DNA from: Notamacropus eugenii
Lineage: Eukaryota; Chordata; Mammalia; Diprotodontia; Macropodidae
NCBI RefSeq assembly: GCF_028372415.1
Contig: NC_092874.1
Coordinates: 240,352,069 to 240,416,068, forward strand
Direction of reading: 5' to 3'
DNA length: 64,000 nucleotides
This document shows, one piece after another, positions 45,720 through 58,904 of the stretch. The position numbers and the translations under genes were made by a program. Below the pieces are notes generated by a model. That model saw only the letters and a program-made list of their open reading frames with translations. It was not told the origin of the DNA and made no database searches. Each line of letters starts with the position of its first letter. The first letter of the stretch is position 1.

Positions 45720-45806
45720 ATTCTGCTGGCTTTGCCTCAGATCACTTACATGATTCTTTAAGGCATCAGAGGAAAACTTTGTGGAGAAACATGTTCAATA
45801 ATTATA
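45720..45806 (+). repeat. dispersed repeat shared with 60667-60755
   Basis: 'ttctgctgg', 'ctttaaggcatcagagga', 'tttgtggagaaa' and 'atgtt' occur in the same order and spacing in both. Confidence 0.6.
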
Positions 45807-46629
45807 TATTAGTTTGAATACCCCCTAATACTCTCTATTGAGCAAATGGCAAATAATTATTTATCCTTGGACTTAGGCTAGTTCGTGTGCCAAGATTGAT
45901 TATTTATGTGAGCAACGGGTGATTTGGTAGAACAGTTCCTACATTTCAAGTTTTATGTAGTTATCAAGAAATTTGAAAAGAAATGTTTTGTTTTATTTTT
46001 TTCTATGTAAAAGTCCCAGGATGTATCAATAAAGCCTTTTGAAGGAGAACTCAATATGCATTCTCTGTAAACTTTCAAATTCAAGTAGGCTGTCTCTGTA
46101 TATATTTAGGATTACTTTCTAATGAGATTTTAATTGCATCTTTCCCTTCTCTGCCACAGTTTTGTGTTGTTGTTTTTTTGTATTATACTCTCTTGGGCTA
46201 CTCCCCCAAGTGCATAATGAAGGGATCTGCCTAATTCTTTTAGCAGATTACAAGATGTTTTTTCTTTGGCGTCATTTGCCTTTCATGCAATGCCCAAAGC
46301 CCCATAACTCTCAGGACCTAATTAAGGACTTATTCATATGTTATAGTAATGTAGGAAAATTCCTTAACAACTACCATTTCATTATATTTTGTAAATGTTG
46401 ATTAAGGTGAAGGTAGAACCACCTCCCTCAAATGTATAAATATGGGGAACTTTGAGTTGAAAAGGCTTTTGCCTTTAAAAGTAGAATGATTTAATGTGAA
46501 AATTAGTTGAGTTTCTAATAACCTCATATTTTTTATATAAGTACATATATATTAGTGAGCTGCAGAAAGTGTAGTGCAGTGAAATCAAAGTAAAATAGAA
46601 ACAGAGACGCTAAACCAGTCATAAGGATC

Positions 46630-46794
46630 CCTGCAGGTGCAGAAAATCACATATTAAAATTATCTGTTCTGTTGTATTTTTATTTATTTTGTTAGATATT
46701 TCCCAATTACATTTTAATTTTATTCAGTTTCATATCAGAATGTTGCATGTTGTGGGACATGATGTGCCCCACTGGTCACATGTTTGACAGCTCT
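46630..46794 (-). mobile_element. short non-autonomous DNA transposon (hAT-like), antisense
   Basis: Its reverse complement begins CAGAGCTGTCAAACATG and contains the same 'aaaatgtaattgggaaat' block as 10665-10830. Confidence 0.5.
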
Positions 46795-47559
46795 GATATA
46801 GTGGATTTTGAGGTAAGCTCAGCTAGCACTCAGACATGCACTGTAAGCTGAATCCAATGTAAAAACTGTAGTTGCTCATCTCCCCCAAAATATGTGTCTG
46901 AACTCAAGCAGCTTTAGCACAACTGCAGATCTAAATTAAATAATCCATCATGCCCCCACCAACCCCCACCAATCATTTCTTTAAAACAGACTGGCAGCTA
47001 CATACAAATACAGAGACAAAATGAGAAATGCTCCCAGAGTATTTCTCCCATATTTCTCCAGAGTATATACTTTCATAACCACCACAACTACAAACCTATA
47101 CCACTCCCAGAATTCCTTTCTGATTTATTGTCCTTACACTCTCCTTCAATATCTTTCTTTGAACTATCAGTAATATGTGGCCCAATTTGATTTCACTGAA
47201 AGTGAAAATGCCAGCTATTTTCCACTTGTGGGTATTAGGTATAGCCTTAATATGGAATCTAACCCACACTCTCTTGTACCAGGCCTTATACTTCCTTTAA
47301 CATAACCTAAAAGTGAGCTTCCCCCACTCAGTATCCTATCAAACTATTGACTCATTAAACTCTATTTTCCCCAAAAACTTTTGTCTAGTTATATCTGTAC
47401 CTTTGAAGTTAATTTTCTGAATTCAAATGAAGGACTTTCCATTTATTACCTTTAATTTTAACTTTAAAACATTCAGTCCATCATTCTAGGCTTTTGAGAT
47501 CTTTTTAGATCCTAGTTCTTTCATTCAATAAATTCCTTTCAGCTTTGTAGCATTCACAA

Positions 47560-47700
47560 ATTTGAGATGTATGCTAGCTAGGCCTTCATCCAAGTCACTA
47601 ATAAAAATGTTTAATACAGCAGGGTCAAATACAGACCCCCTTGGCACTACATTAGTCTGGTATCTATCTAATCAGCATCAATTTCCCAAATTGGAATGCT
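47560..47700. repeat. ancient dispersed repeat, similar to 59200-59400
   Basis: 'tcatccaagtcactaataaaaatg' and 'acagacccccttggcactac' parallel 'tcatccaagcagttaacaaaa' and 'acagatccctgtggaattcc' at the second locus. Family not assigned. Confidence 0.5.
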
Positions 47701-47794
47701 CCTTTTCCACACAATGTATATAGAAATTTTGTGAGAAAACGTCTTTGCTAGCAATATTTTTCTTCTAAAATATCAAGTACTTATTTTCTTTTCA

Positions 47795-47990
47795 GTCCAT
47801 TTCTTCTTCTGCAACATGACTAATATAAAAATGTTTTACATGATTGTACATATGTAAACTATATCAAATTGCTTACTATTTTAGGAAGAGGGGAGGTGAG
47901 GGAGGGAGGGAAAAACATTGTCATAATGAATATTAAAATTTGTCTTTACATATAACTAGAAAAATACTATTAAGAAATAATAAAATATCA
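47795..47990 (+). mobile_element. LINE 3'-end fragment
   Basis: Same 3'-end series as 33585-33850, including a G/A-rich stretch and a terminal A-rich run. Confidence 0.5.
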
Positions 47991-50395
47991 AGTCCTAAAG
48001 TCTGTATCAAAGCAAGATAGATTTTTTAAATTAAAACAAAAATTTCATTGGTTTTGTTCCAAAGTTTTCCTTACCTCCACTATTCTAGGACTCCTCATTA
48101 TCCCTGACTAAAAGACAGAACCTACTATGAGTTCAATAAAGGACTTTCAGCCAACATTTATAAGTTGTCAAAATACTTCAAGTCCCAGAGTATAGTGTGA
48201 CTAAATTCCTTTGTGGAATATTGCTCTTAGCTTCTAGCAATATGGCCTGCAAACATTTGGGATGCAGAAATCTACAAGTGGCATCAAGACTCTCAGTACT
48301 TTACAAAGAGGCAAGAATATATTGCCTGAAAAAAATTTTCCCCTATTAGAAAACATCAGTATAGATGCATATAATGTAATCATTTTCCGTGCTCCTGAAG
48401 ATATTTCTCTACAATGATTGATAAAATTTGGCACTGCATGTGATCAATGCCTGAGAAGTTGGCGGTCTACCCATTACTTCTAAAAGATAACTCATATGGT
48501 GGGTCAGGGCATATGTGGATTAAAGTGAAGTATCTCAGAGATGGAATCTCTCTTGTTTGGTTGAGTCCTGAAATTGTCCCATCATCTTTAACTTAAAAAC
48601 TCAAGAAGATGTTCTCAACTGGGCCTTTACAGCAAGAAGACAATCTTTGGCTTCTCCATAATTTGATCTCCATCCCATTCCCCCACAGAAGCTTTTATAC
48701 TAAATTTTCATTTGTCTCCTCAAGCTTCTTATAACACCTCTTCCCTTAGCTCTCAGAGCTGAGAACTTCACTTGATAGCTTACAGGGAAAAAGAGATCGT
48801 CATTCATCAGTTTTCTGACACTTGACCATCACAGACATAGAAAATTATAGGAATTTCTTTGTCTACTACCTATCTGATAGATTTTTTTCTGGACATAGTT
48901 ATATCACACTCCCATGCTCCAGCCTCTACCTCCGACCCAGCAAACAAGATGTGCTAAAGTAGCCCAGATACCCTGTTCTATCTAGCCCTAAGCCAGACTC
49001 TAGTCATCTCCATACCATATTGCCATGCTTATGTACCTTCTCTCTTCGCCTCATCCTTGCTTTCTACCTCTTCCTTTGGACACAGTGATCAAACCAACAC
49101 AAACGTGTCCTGGAAAGGACACGACAATCAATTATCCTATGTATAATTCTACTCAGTCCCTGTGACCTCCCTGACCAAAACGCGTCTCCATTACCACGAA
49201 TCTCCAATATATGCTGGGTTAGAAGGCAGAGGCTGTCTTGTTTTTCACATTTCTCTCTCCAGTCCATCGCATTTGAACTGGCATCATTTGTTTCTTCAGA
49301 ATGGGGAAAGTATTTTTTTTCAGAGTAGAATTATGGAGTGTTTCTAATTTTGTTTAAAGAGTTCATGGAGCAGAAAGCATTAACCTCTAATTGTTTTTCT
49401 GTGTGCAAGTGATGGATCCCATATGCTCCTACTTTTTCTGAAGTGATGATATATATATATGTTTTTTTTTTCTTTGGAGTGACTTTTCCCTAAAGTTATC
49501 AAAGTGGGTTTTACTGTTTCAGAGAAAGATGATTGTATTTCAGATTCTAAAGATGCATTTTTTGCCCTAAAGAGATATACAGAGTGATATTTCAAATGTG
49601 CTTCAAAAGATTGTGTTTGGAAAAGTTTCATTTTCCCCATAAGAATGTAGAATTCCATTATATGCCTCAGAAAGGTTTTGAATGTTGTGATGAAAGTACC
49701 TTAAGCTTTAACTTTGAAAATGGAAGATGTGTGATCAATGTTAAATCAATCAGAGCCTGTGGTAACATTTGAAAATGCAATTTTATATCAAACAATGAGA
49801 AAGGTGAATTTAGAACCTTCATGTTGCTTTGTTCTTAAGTCTTTAGAATTTAGAATCAAACTACAAAAAAAAAAGTATCCCTAGCTTTGAAAAGACAAGT
49901 TTCAACCTTGAGAATTTAGCCTAGTAAAGTAATCAGTAGGCCAGGAGACTACTATTTTTAAGACATTATAGCAATACTTGTCAATATTTTGCTTGTTCCT
50001 TATTACCTAACAGATTATTTCTGTCTTTGAGACAGAGGCAATCAATATTCTTCTGGGTTTTGATGTAGCCAAAACACAGCCCTTTTTCCTTGATTGTTCA
50101 CGTTGCACAATATTTTGAGTTCTTAGAGTTTTTTAAAACTTGGAAAATTAATCAAGCTGAAAATTAATCAAGAATCAGGAATGTACCAGGTTTTTGCTTA
50201 ACAGAAATCCTTAACCTTTTAAAACATGATAATTAAACAATTAACTTCAAAATAATTTTTAAGCATCAAGGATTTTATAAATTTAGGAACAATTTCTATC
50301 TATATAGAGAAGCTGGTCCTTTGGAGTATAGCAGATAAGAAATGATATCAAATGGAATTTTGATGTCAAATCATGAAGTTGACTTATGTGACTTG
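47991..50395. other. no gene recognised; anonymous DNA
   Basis: Short frames on both strands lack motifs. A short AT run lies at about 49449-49460. Confidence 0.4.
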
Positions 50396-50622
50396 TGTTA
50401 TTATTATTTCAGTCATTTTAGTTACACATTCAACTCTTCATGACCCCATTTGAAGTTTTCTTGGCAAGAATACCAGAGTGGTTTGCCATTTCCTTCATTT
50501 TACAGAAAAGGAAACTGAGACAAACAAGGTTAAGTGAATTGCCCAGTAAGTGTCACATCTGACCTCAGGTTGTCCTGACTCCAGGCCCACCCCTCTATTT
50601 TCCGTGCCACATAGCTGCCCAT
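50396..50622 (-). repeat. tRNA-headed CORE-SINE, antisense
   Basis: 'gttttcttggcaagaatacc', 'gtggtttgccatttccttca', 'tgtcctgactccaggcccac' and 'ccacatagctgcc' form the antisense order of the SINE seen at 38467. Confidence 0.8.
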
Positions 50623-51042
50623 TTATGTGATACATAATAATTAGTTTATTTCCTAGACATATAAATCCTACGGCTATAGAATATGTCAATGATCGTCTTT
50701 CTATCACTCTCTTAACTATGTTGTTATGATATGTTTTGCAGTAATGTTTCTCTCTCTGCTTCTTGTGGGCATAGCTCAAAAAAAAAGTAGATTATACTAA
50801 TATAGCCTATATGTAATAATGGTAAAACCAAGATCCAGACAAAGTGCTATAAGAAAATTTGAGTAGAGACAACTTGGAGGTGGGGAGGGAAGTGAGGAAT
50901 AGGACGATTTCATTAGGAATAGGGTACATGAGCAGGGCCTTTAAGGATGACAAGGCTCTAAATAGAGTGTATATTGGAAATGGAAGTTGATCTACATGAA
51001 TGCAGGTAGTAAGTACAAGAGTAGACCAAGCAACATCTAGAA

Positions 51043-51357
51043 CAGGCCTGCACAGCATATGGCCCACAGGCTGCTTGCAGCTTGCCAAAGGATTTCTGGG
51101 AACCTGAAAAAAATGTAGGTTTGCTACTGCTCACTCCCTTCTGTCTGTCACAAGATCCACAGCAACCAACCATCATCAGTCTGTCCAGTCTAACCCCTCT
51201 GTGACCTGAAGAAGTTTAACTTATTTTAATAATTAGCCAATGTGATTAATAATTATCATACATTATAATTAATATATAGTGTTATATATAACATATCTAA
51301 TATAATTAATAATTAGCTAATTTTGGCCCCTACATATTGTCAACTTGTTCAGGTCTA
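51043..51357 (+). mobile_element. short hAT-type element (315 bp) with 8-bp target duplication
   Basis: The left end is CAGGCCTGCACA and the right end read inward is TAGACCTGAACA. ATCTAGAA flanks both sides (51035-51042 and 51358-51365). There is no coding capacity; the right half is very AT-rich. Confidence 0.75.
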
Positions 51358-51380
51358 ATCTAGAACCTTCTTTCCCTAAA

Positions 51381-52440
51381 AAATAGACCATATGGGATCG
51401 AGTGAAATAAGGTTGGAAAACTAGATTTGGAGCCAGATTATAAAAGATTCCAAAGGTGAAACTAAGGACTTTATAGTATCCAAAGTCAATAAAAAATTAC
51501 TGATTTTTTTTTTTAACAAAAGAATAACATGATCTAACCAGTATAGTAGAAAGATTAATTTGGCATTGAATGAACGATGGCTTAGAGAAGGAAGAAGGAA
51601 GGAAACTAATTAAAAAGCTATTGTAATAGCTAAGACCTAAGGTAATGAATTAAGGTGGTGATAATGTGAATGGAAAAATAATAAATATGTGAAGTATTTG
51701 TACAGGGAGAATTAACAGCACATAAAAATTGATTGCCTGCTGATTAGGAGGGGAAAAGGAGAGTTTAAAATGCCACTACGGTTTTAAGAATAGGTGACAT
51801 CATCAAGACGAAGTGCAAAGTTGGGAGAAGGCAAAGGTTTTATTAAGAATATAAAAGTTCCATGTTGAACATGCTGAGTTCGGCACAGCAGTCAAGCAAT
51901 CCTTTGGAAACTGAAATGTGGGTAGTTATAAATGGGTGATTCAAACTCAGGGGTAAAGCTGGGATTGAATATATAGAACTAGGAGTCATTTATATAAAAG
52001 CTGATCATTGAAGCCATGGGAGTATATAAAATCATCAAGAAAAAAGATGGAGAGATAATATAAGAGAGTGGAGCAGAGCCTTAGGGGACAATCATATTTA
52101 GGGCGCAATAGGAGAAAGATAAGTCTCAAAAGACTGGGAAAGATTTCAGCTCATACGAGGTGAATCTAATAAGAAAAATGTCATGTACGCCAAGAAGAAC
52201 AGAAAATGAGGAAGGAATAGGTCAACAGCTTCAAATTCAGCATGTCAAAAGGTCAAGGAGAATAAACACTGAGAAAAAACATTGAATTTGGCCATTGACA
52301 GATGAATGGTGAATCTGAGAGGCAACAGTTAGTATTATGATCATCACGGGATAAGGATCCTCAGTAGAGTGGTAGGGACAGAAATCAGATTGGCTACTGG
52401 GTTTGGAGAGTAAATGGAGAACTGGAGGCAGTGAATGTTA
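51381..52440 (+). repeat. ancient mammalian-type dispersed repeat, family not named
   Basis: The series 'aataacatgatctaacca', 'agctattgtaatagct', 'catgttgaacatgctgagtt' and 'gaagccatgggagta' is one I associate with an old repeat also found in other mammals. A piece of the same kind may lie at about 54650-54760. Confidence 0.4.
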
Positions 52441-52599
52441 ACCCCATTCAGCCTACATACATTTTAAAAATAACCTATGTACATTTAATATTATAAGTTT
52501 GAGAAATATATTCTCCTGTTCTTAAGGAGAAAATTTTATGTGTATATTGTTGGGCACAGTTTTCCAAAGACATACAACAGGTAAAGACAAAAGATGAGG

Positions 52600-53010
52600 A
52601 GTAAAGTCAAGCAAACAAGCATTTATTAAGTCCATACTATATGTTAAGTGCTAAGGATACAAAGAAAGGTTAATAACAGTCCCTGGTGCCAAGTCTAATG
52701 GAGGAGAAAACATGTAAACAAACATGTACAAACAAGACTGGGAAATGTTTAGGATAAATTGTCCACTAAACTGGGTAGTACTGGGAAAGGTTTCTTGCAG
52801 AAGATGAGACATAAGCTGACACTTGAAGGAAAACAGGGAAGCTAAGAGGAAGGAGAGATTTTAGGCATGAATTTATAAGGATTCTATCATTATTCTCATT
52901 TTCAGAGGAAAAAATAGAGGTTAAGCAATTAGCTCAAAGTCACAGAGGCAGCAAGTATCTGAGATAGGATTTGAACACTGCTCTTGCTGACTCAAGTTCA
53001 GCATTTTATC
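52600..53010. repeat. dispersed repeats: 'catttattaag...' family, then antisense MIR
   Basis: 'gcatttattaagtccatact', then 'gttaagtgctaaggatac' (52618-52870), a family also seen at 54965-55050, 59868-59960 and 62080-62400. An antisense MIR follows at 52870-53010. Confidence 0.6.
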
Positions 53011-53024
53011 CTGTGCTTAGATTT

Positions 53025-54640
53025 AGAAGTAGAAGGGTAGTTTAGTTTAATCCCTTTACAAGATAGCATAGGTGATTTGTCCAAGGTCATAGATAGCCAA
53101 GATTTGAACTCAAGTCTTCTGACTCTACATCCTACATCCTCACCATATTACTATATTACTTCCTGAGCTTGAGTTCCTTTAACTGTACTGCTGGAGAACT
53201 TGATCAAGAAATCTTATTAATGCAAGGGCATTTATTCAAATTAGGCTGTGGCTTCATTAATGCTGTTGTGGGGAAACGTACATTTAAGAAAATGCGTTAT
53301 TTGGATTTTATAAAATGACACATGCAATGCAATTTCCTGTTGGTACAAATGCAATTTCTAGATGTTAGACTTGGGTAAATGAGTACTACATAAAAGAGGA
53401 ACTAGAAAGACAGATAAGTTGAAACGATCCTCACCTTTCACAGAGTTAACTGCTAAGATTGGTGTCTTGAATTTCAAATGTGACCATCAGTCTCATAGAT
53501 TTAATTTTACACTTCTGCAAGTTTCCTATTTTCTTCCCCATTTGGGGGAAGGAGGGAGTTCACCCTGAGTAATTATGTAATTTCAATTTACTTTTGCTTC
53601 AGCAAAGAGCAAACACTGTTGGGTTAGTTCAATATCTGCATGACTGAGCAAAGTAAAATAACTCTAATCAATGCAAACTCTCTGGCATTTTGCTGAATTC
53701 TAGGCAAACTGAGTTTCTTCCCACCCAGTTTTCTGTTTTCAGAAGCTAATGGAGGGGCTTCCAAATAACTCAGACCTCTTATCCAAGAGTGGAATCTAAA
53801 GGTTAGAGGGGAAATTACAACCTAGTAGTCTTCTCAGCAATCATCTCATCATCCTTATCTTATACGTGTATAGTGCTTTACAAGCATTGTCTCATTTATT
53901 CCTCACAAAAAAAATCTATGAGGGAGAACATTATTATTATCTTGTTTTTATAGATGTGGCTAAATTAAAGTTGGAAATGAGAAATGACTTGCCCAAAGTC
54001 GCACTACTGGTAAGGAGCAGAACTGGAATGTGAGTCGATGTCTTCTAGCTTTAAATCAGGTGCTTTTCTGCTACTGCTTTGTTGAAAGCTATGTTTCTTT
54101 GATTTTTTTAAGTGATGAAAATGTCCATAGTCCTTCAACTGGAGATTCTGGTAGGGATCTATCCTAAGGAGGCTTCTCAGCAAAAGAGTGACTTAAACAG
54201 ATCTGTGCAAAAGGAAAAGTATTCTGGCAGCATCATGAAGGCTAGCTTCAATGGAAATGAAAGAGACCAGCAATGAGAGGAACTAATTAGAGGACTATTA
54301 TAATTCACCCGATATTAGGTAATGAGGTGTTGAATACCATGGTTTCAGGAAAAGGGTTTGTATTTAGGAGACAGTTCAGAGGTAGAATACCTATCAACTC
54401 ATTTAATGAAACCAGATATCCTATCAACAAAATTAGGAGGTTAAGAATAGTGACATGTTTGAAGGAAAAGACGATCATTGTCATTGTGGAATCAACTGGC
54501 ATTTAAAGGCCACTTTAAGGTTTATAAGTATTTAAAATAATTTATAGCCTTATTATTATTTCCATTTACAAATAAAAGTGAGACTATGAGTCTAAGTGAC
54601 TTGCCCACATTCAGTTTTGAACATACTGCATTTCAGCTGA
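53025..54640. repeat. series of antisense MIR-like SINEs in anonymous DNA
   Basis: Copies lie at about 53025-53160, 53850-54070 and 54520-54630, each with the 'gacttgcccaaagtc'-type block. Confidence 0.55.
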
Positions 54641-55064
54641 TGGTAAAATGTTGATGTTGAGATGTCTGATAGGCAGTGGAAAATGTGGGACTGAAACTCA
54701 AAAGAAAGGTCAAAGTTGAAATAGAAATTTGGGAGATCCAAATTTGGGAGTCCAAAGAGAAGATAATTGAATTGGTGGGAACAGAGGAAATTGCCAAGGG
54801 AGAGTGTGTAGCAACAGAAGAGAAATGGGTGAAAAAGAGAACTTCTGGAGACAGCCACAATTAAAAGGTGGGCAGTAAGAAGAGGGAATTGAAGAAGCCA
54901 TTAAACAGGTTGAGAAAAAACTGGAGAATGTACATTCATTCTTCTGTGAGTAAAACAAGAAATAATCAGTGTTTATTAACAATTTATTTACTATTAAGCA
55001 CTTCTTATGTGTCAAACATTGGGTTAGGTGCTGGGGATACAAAGATAGAAGTGAAAAAGCCTAG

Positions 55065-55212
55065 AGCAGGTAGGTGGCACAGTGGATAGGGCACTGGCCC
55101 TAGAGTCAAGAGGACCTGAATTCAAATTTGACCTTAGACACTAACTGGCTGTGGGACCCTGGGCAAGTCGTTTAACCCCAATCACCTCCCAAAAATCCTT
55201 TAAAAAAAAAGT
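55065..55212 (+). repeat. tRNA-headed SINE (marsupial WSINE/Mar1-like)
   Basis: A-box TGGCACAGTGG, B-box-like 'gaattcaaattt', 'gctgtgggaccctgggca', then an A-rich end. The best-preserved pol III head in the window. Confidence 0.8.
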
Positions 55213-56360
55213 GAAGCATCACCCTCCCTCCAAAAAAGGGAGCTTTTAGCCTATCAGGGGAGAAAACAGATACAAGTATACATAAAATATGTACGAAATA
55301 TGACTAAAGATATTAGGGGAAGGAGCTGCATTAGCCTTTGTTAACCCTAATGTCCTGATAAGTGAAAAGATTGTTGATTTATTTCAAGATGTACATTGCT
55401 TTAACAAATTCTATCTAAATCTTAAGACCCTCAAGTAATTAGCCTCTACCTAAGATACACAACCATAATGCCAAGAGTAATGAAACTTTAAAAAAAACAG
55501 CATTTTATTTTTAAAATTCAAGAACAAGTTATCAAACACATTCAGAACAAGAGTTAAAGTTTGTGTAAAGACAGGAAAAGGTGGATCCATAAGGAAGGGA
55601 AGATGGGGAAGGAGTATATTACTACCTACCATCTCTTTCTCCTTCAGAGGGATACTGCTACTGAATTTTGAGTCTTTGTTCAGGGTATATAGTGAAGCAC
55701 ATAAAAAGTCAGGGAATCTACATGAAGTTCACAGGGACCCAGTTTTAAAAATATATCTAAGAGCAGCCACAATCATAACATCCCAACCTAAATTCAGGGG
55801 CTAGGAACTGCCTTGGATCAACAGCTCTGTTCTTTTTTAGGGAATTAAATGATAAAAGTTTGATGAGTTCCATTTGACCTTTTCCAGTTCTCATGAGACA
55901 CTCTTGTAGGTAAAGTCTATTCTAAAGAGTAAATTAATTCTATCTTTGCTACTCTAGCTCCTTATGCTCCGCTACTAGTTTTTTTGAATATACATCCAAT
56001 TTGTAGACTGACTTCTCAAGGGCTGAGACTTACTCCTCAATTAAAGTGAGCTGATGCATTCAAGACCCAAGTCCTAATTCATTCTTTGAGTTTGTCTTTC
56101 AGGTTTATACTAAAGTTTTACTGTAATGTTTTTCATTTCTAAATACTTCCAGCTCATTGGTTTGTTGACATTTCCCAGAACATTGTAATCTTCTCTGGTG
56201 GCTGTCAGCAGTTAAGTGGCCATTTTGGAGACTATGTCTTGGTGTACGTCCACCAGGTAGTCTATGGCCTTTTCAGTCATTTGCAGCAAAATCTATACTG
56301 GAGAAAGAAAAAAGGGGAAAGGATGGAGAAAAAGGAGGAAATGAGGTTAGGGAATGAGAC

Positions 56361-56472
56361 AGAAGGGAAAGAAAAAGAGGGGAGAAGAAGAGAGAAAGGA
56401 AAAGGAGGAAAAAGAGAAAGGAAAAAAGAAAAAAGGAAGAGAGAAAGGAAAAGGGAAAAGGGAAAGAAAAGG
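56361..56472 (+). repeat. uninterrupted 112-bp polypurine tract
   Basis: Only A and G from 56361 to 56472, inside a wider purine-rich block (about 56300-56600). The gaaaag/ggaaaa units give it mirror-repeat character. Confidence 0.9.
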
Positions 56473-58027
56473 TGAGTGGAAACAAGAAAAGAGGGAAAGG
56501 GTGAAGAATAGAAGAGAGTAGAGTGAGAGGAAGGGGAGAGAAGGAGGAAAGGAAAAGAGGGAGAGGAGAGGATAGAGGGGATAGAGGAGGAAAAAGGGAA
56601 AGCGATCAGGCAACAATGGGACTTTGAAAATATTCTGCAGTCTGGTGATTTTCAAAATCTGAAAGCAATTATAAGACATGGTGCAAGGAGTATGTTTCTT
56701 TGATATTAATATTAAAAGGATTCCTATGTGATTATTACACTAAAATTAATTTGTTTTGACTGACCATTTTATCTTCCTGTTCAAGTTTCTCAAAAGAAAA
56801 TCTTGAAAGTACTAGAAGAGCTGATTTTAATTTTTGCTGGTATAATGAACAGAACACTAGAAAGACAATGGGTAGCCTCCACTTCTTATAGGAGCATCAT
56901 CAATGTTATATACATTTTTGGAGCTTGGATGTATGACTAACTAGAATTATCAATAGATTAATGAACTGTATCCAGGAAACTATTTAGCAGGCCAGTGGCC
57001 AAATTGGTGAAAAAGGTCAGAATAATAAGTCTAGTGAAGGAAAACTCTTAAGCATCTCAATCTACTCAACTTAATTTGGTTCAATTGGTGTTTTGTTATG
57101 TTTTTTTACAGAATCCACATGACATTACAGCAGCCTACTTTCTTAGTATAACTCATGGGAACTTTGACCCATGAAGTTCACAGAATTTGAAAATTCTGTG
57201 TTTCATTTTCTTCACCTGTTAAATGAAAATAGCACTTAACTCTTTGCCAACTGATCTTTGATCTTGCAGAAAGACAGCAACAGGAGATCTTGAATGGATA
57301 TTTCCTAATTTCCCTAAGAGAACTTAAAAACTGCTGGAAGGGGTTGGGGGGGGAGGGGGGAGGTATAAATTCATTTGCACAATCTACTTTATTTAAATTG
57401 CTCATGTTTAGCCACTTCTGAAAATCCAATTTCCTTCATATTTGTGGTTTCTGGATTTTTTTAATCTAGATTTTTTCCCTTTGGATTTCATGTGAAACTT
57501 TTCTTTCTTATACATTTTATTCATATCACTGACATGCCCTCTGTTTTATAGACTGATGTCTGCTGTGCTATTCATTTTGATAATTCTGCTGGCTCTTCCC
57601 TTGACACGTTGTTTTCTAGGAGGAAATTGTCTTAAAATTGTCCATGGACTAATGTTCCTTTTTTTGATGTCCCTGTTTTCCTAGTGGGGGAATACTTAAA
57701 AATTGAGAGAGAAAACAAGTTAACAAGGTGATTTGTAGTAGATAGAGAACTATGTTGGGCTTTAGGAAGATTCAAGTTATAACTCAAGTCTGTGTCATGT
57801 CATCTTTGTGATCAAGGGTAAGTAGCAACCTCAGTGCTCACTACCCTCTACTCCCCACTAAGCTCCGTGTTTATCAGGCTGTTCAATACTCCATGGGTCT
57901 CCTTAATTTCCTCCCCTACCCTTATTTGTTCTCACAGATATCTCCCTGAATCTTTCTCACAGAGTTGGAAGTCTAAATCAGCAAGAATAAATGACTTAAA
58001 AGTACACACAGACAGATCAGACCCCAG

Positions 58028-58099
<72 letters not shown>
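58028..58099. repeat. (GA)n microsatellite
   Basis: About 36 GA units with one AA interruption. Confidence 0.95.
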
Positions 58100-58101
<2 letters not shown>

Positions 58102-58904
58102 TAATACACCTCTTGATAGCTGTCATTACTGTGGCTCAACATGGGCTTATTCAGCTCCATACTTTCATCTCTCTTTGGTGCCCTGAGATAAAGTTGAGGG
58201 TACAATGTGAGGATTCAGTAGTAAATGTTACACAAAGAACTTCATCCAATTATCATTCAACAGATAACTATTCAGTGTCTAATATGGGTCTAGAATTGAA
58301 CAGGAGAAAGAGCACTTTCCAGGTAGGTCATAATGAGAATTCTTTTTATGCATGGGATAGACTAGATGACCCATGAGGTCTCCTCCATCTCTTCAGTTCT
58401 GTGATTTTGTGAACCTGTGAAAATAGCAGATTGGTTTGCAGTTGGGGAGCTTCATCACACTTTCAGTGATTGAAAGAAACCCTATGACACAAATCTTTCT
58501 TTTTTTGAATATTTTATTTTCCCCAACTATGTTTAAAAATAATTTTTAATATTTGTTTTAAAAATTATGAGTTTTAAATTTTCTCCCTCCCCCCAGACAG
58601 CAAGGTGATAAATGTATAATCATATAAAAAATATTTCCATGCTAATTAAGTTGTGAAAGAAAACACAGACCCTCCCCCCAAAAAACTCATAAAAAAAGAA
58701 AGTAAAAATAGCATACTTCAAACTGCATTCAGCCTCCATCTGTTCTTTTTTCTGGAGGAGGACAGCATTTTTCATCATGAGTCCTTTGGAACTGTTTTGG
58801 ATCATTGTATTGAAAAGCCCATCTTTTTTAACACCAATATTCTTCAGGTAAGATTATATGTATTATCTAAACTTCTTTTTATCATTACTTCTGCAGCACC
58901 TGAT

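Larger units (their letters stand above)
45204..47550. other. no gene recognised; dispersed repeats
   Basis: It includes an L2/MIR-tail-like fragment (45225-45290), a repeat shared with 60.7 kb (listed) and a hAT-like fragment (listed). Nothing coding was recognised. Confidence 0.4.
55213..58900. other. no gene recognised; polypurine and GA tracts listed separately
   Basis: Frames here derive mostly from simple repeats. The 180-codon frame at 57834-58376 is carried by the GA microsatellite and shows no domain. Confidence 0.4.

Noticed and set aside
55065..55150. tRNA-like A and B box sequence
   Set aside because: It is the head of a SINE. Similar heads occur at 38467 and 61193 with SINE bodies, and no tRNA cloverleaf was found.
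56239..56679. Lys/Arg/Glu-rich plus-strand frame and Phe/Ser-rich minus-strand frames
   Set aside because: Low-complexity translation of the polypurine tract.
57834..58376. 180-codon plus-strand open frame
   Set aside because: Its middle is an Arg/Glu run from the GA microsatellite. No domain or conserved segment is seen on either side.
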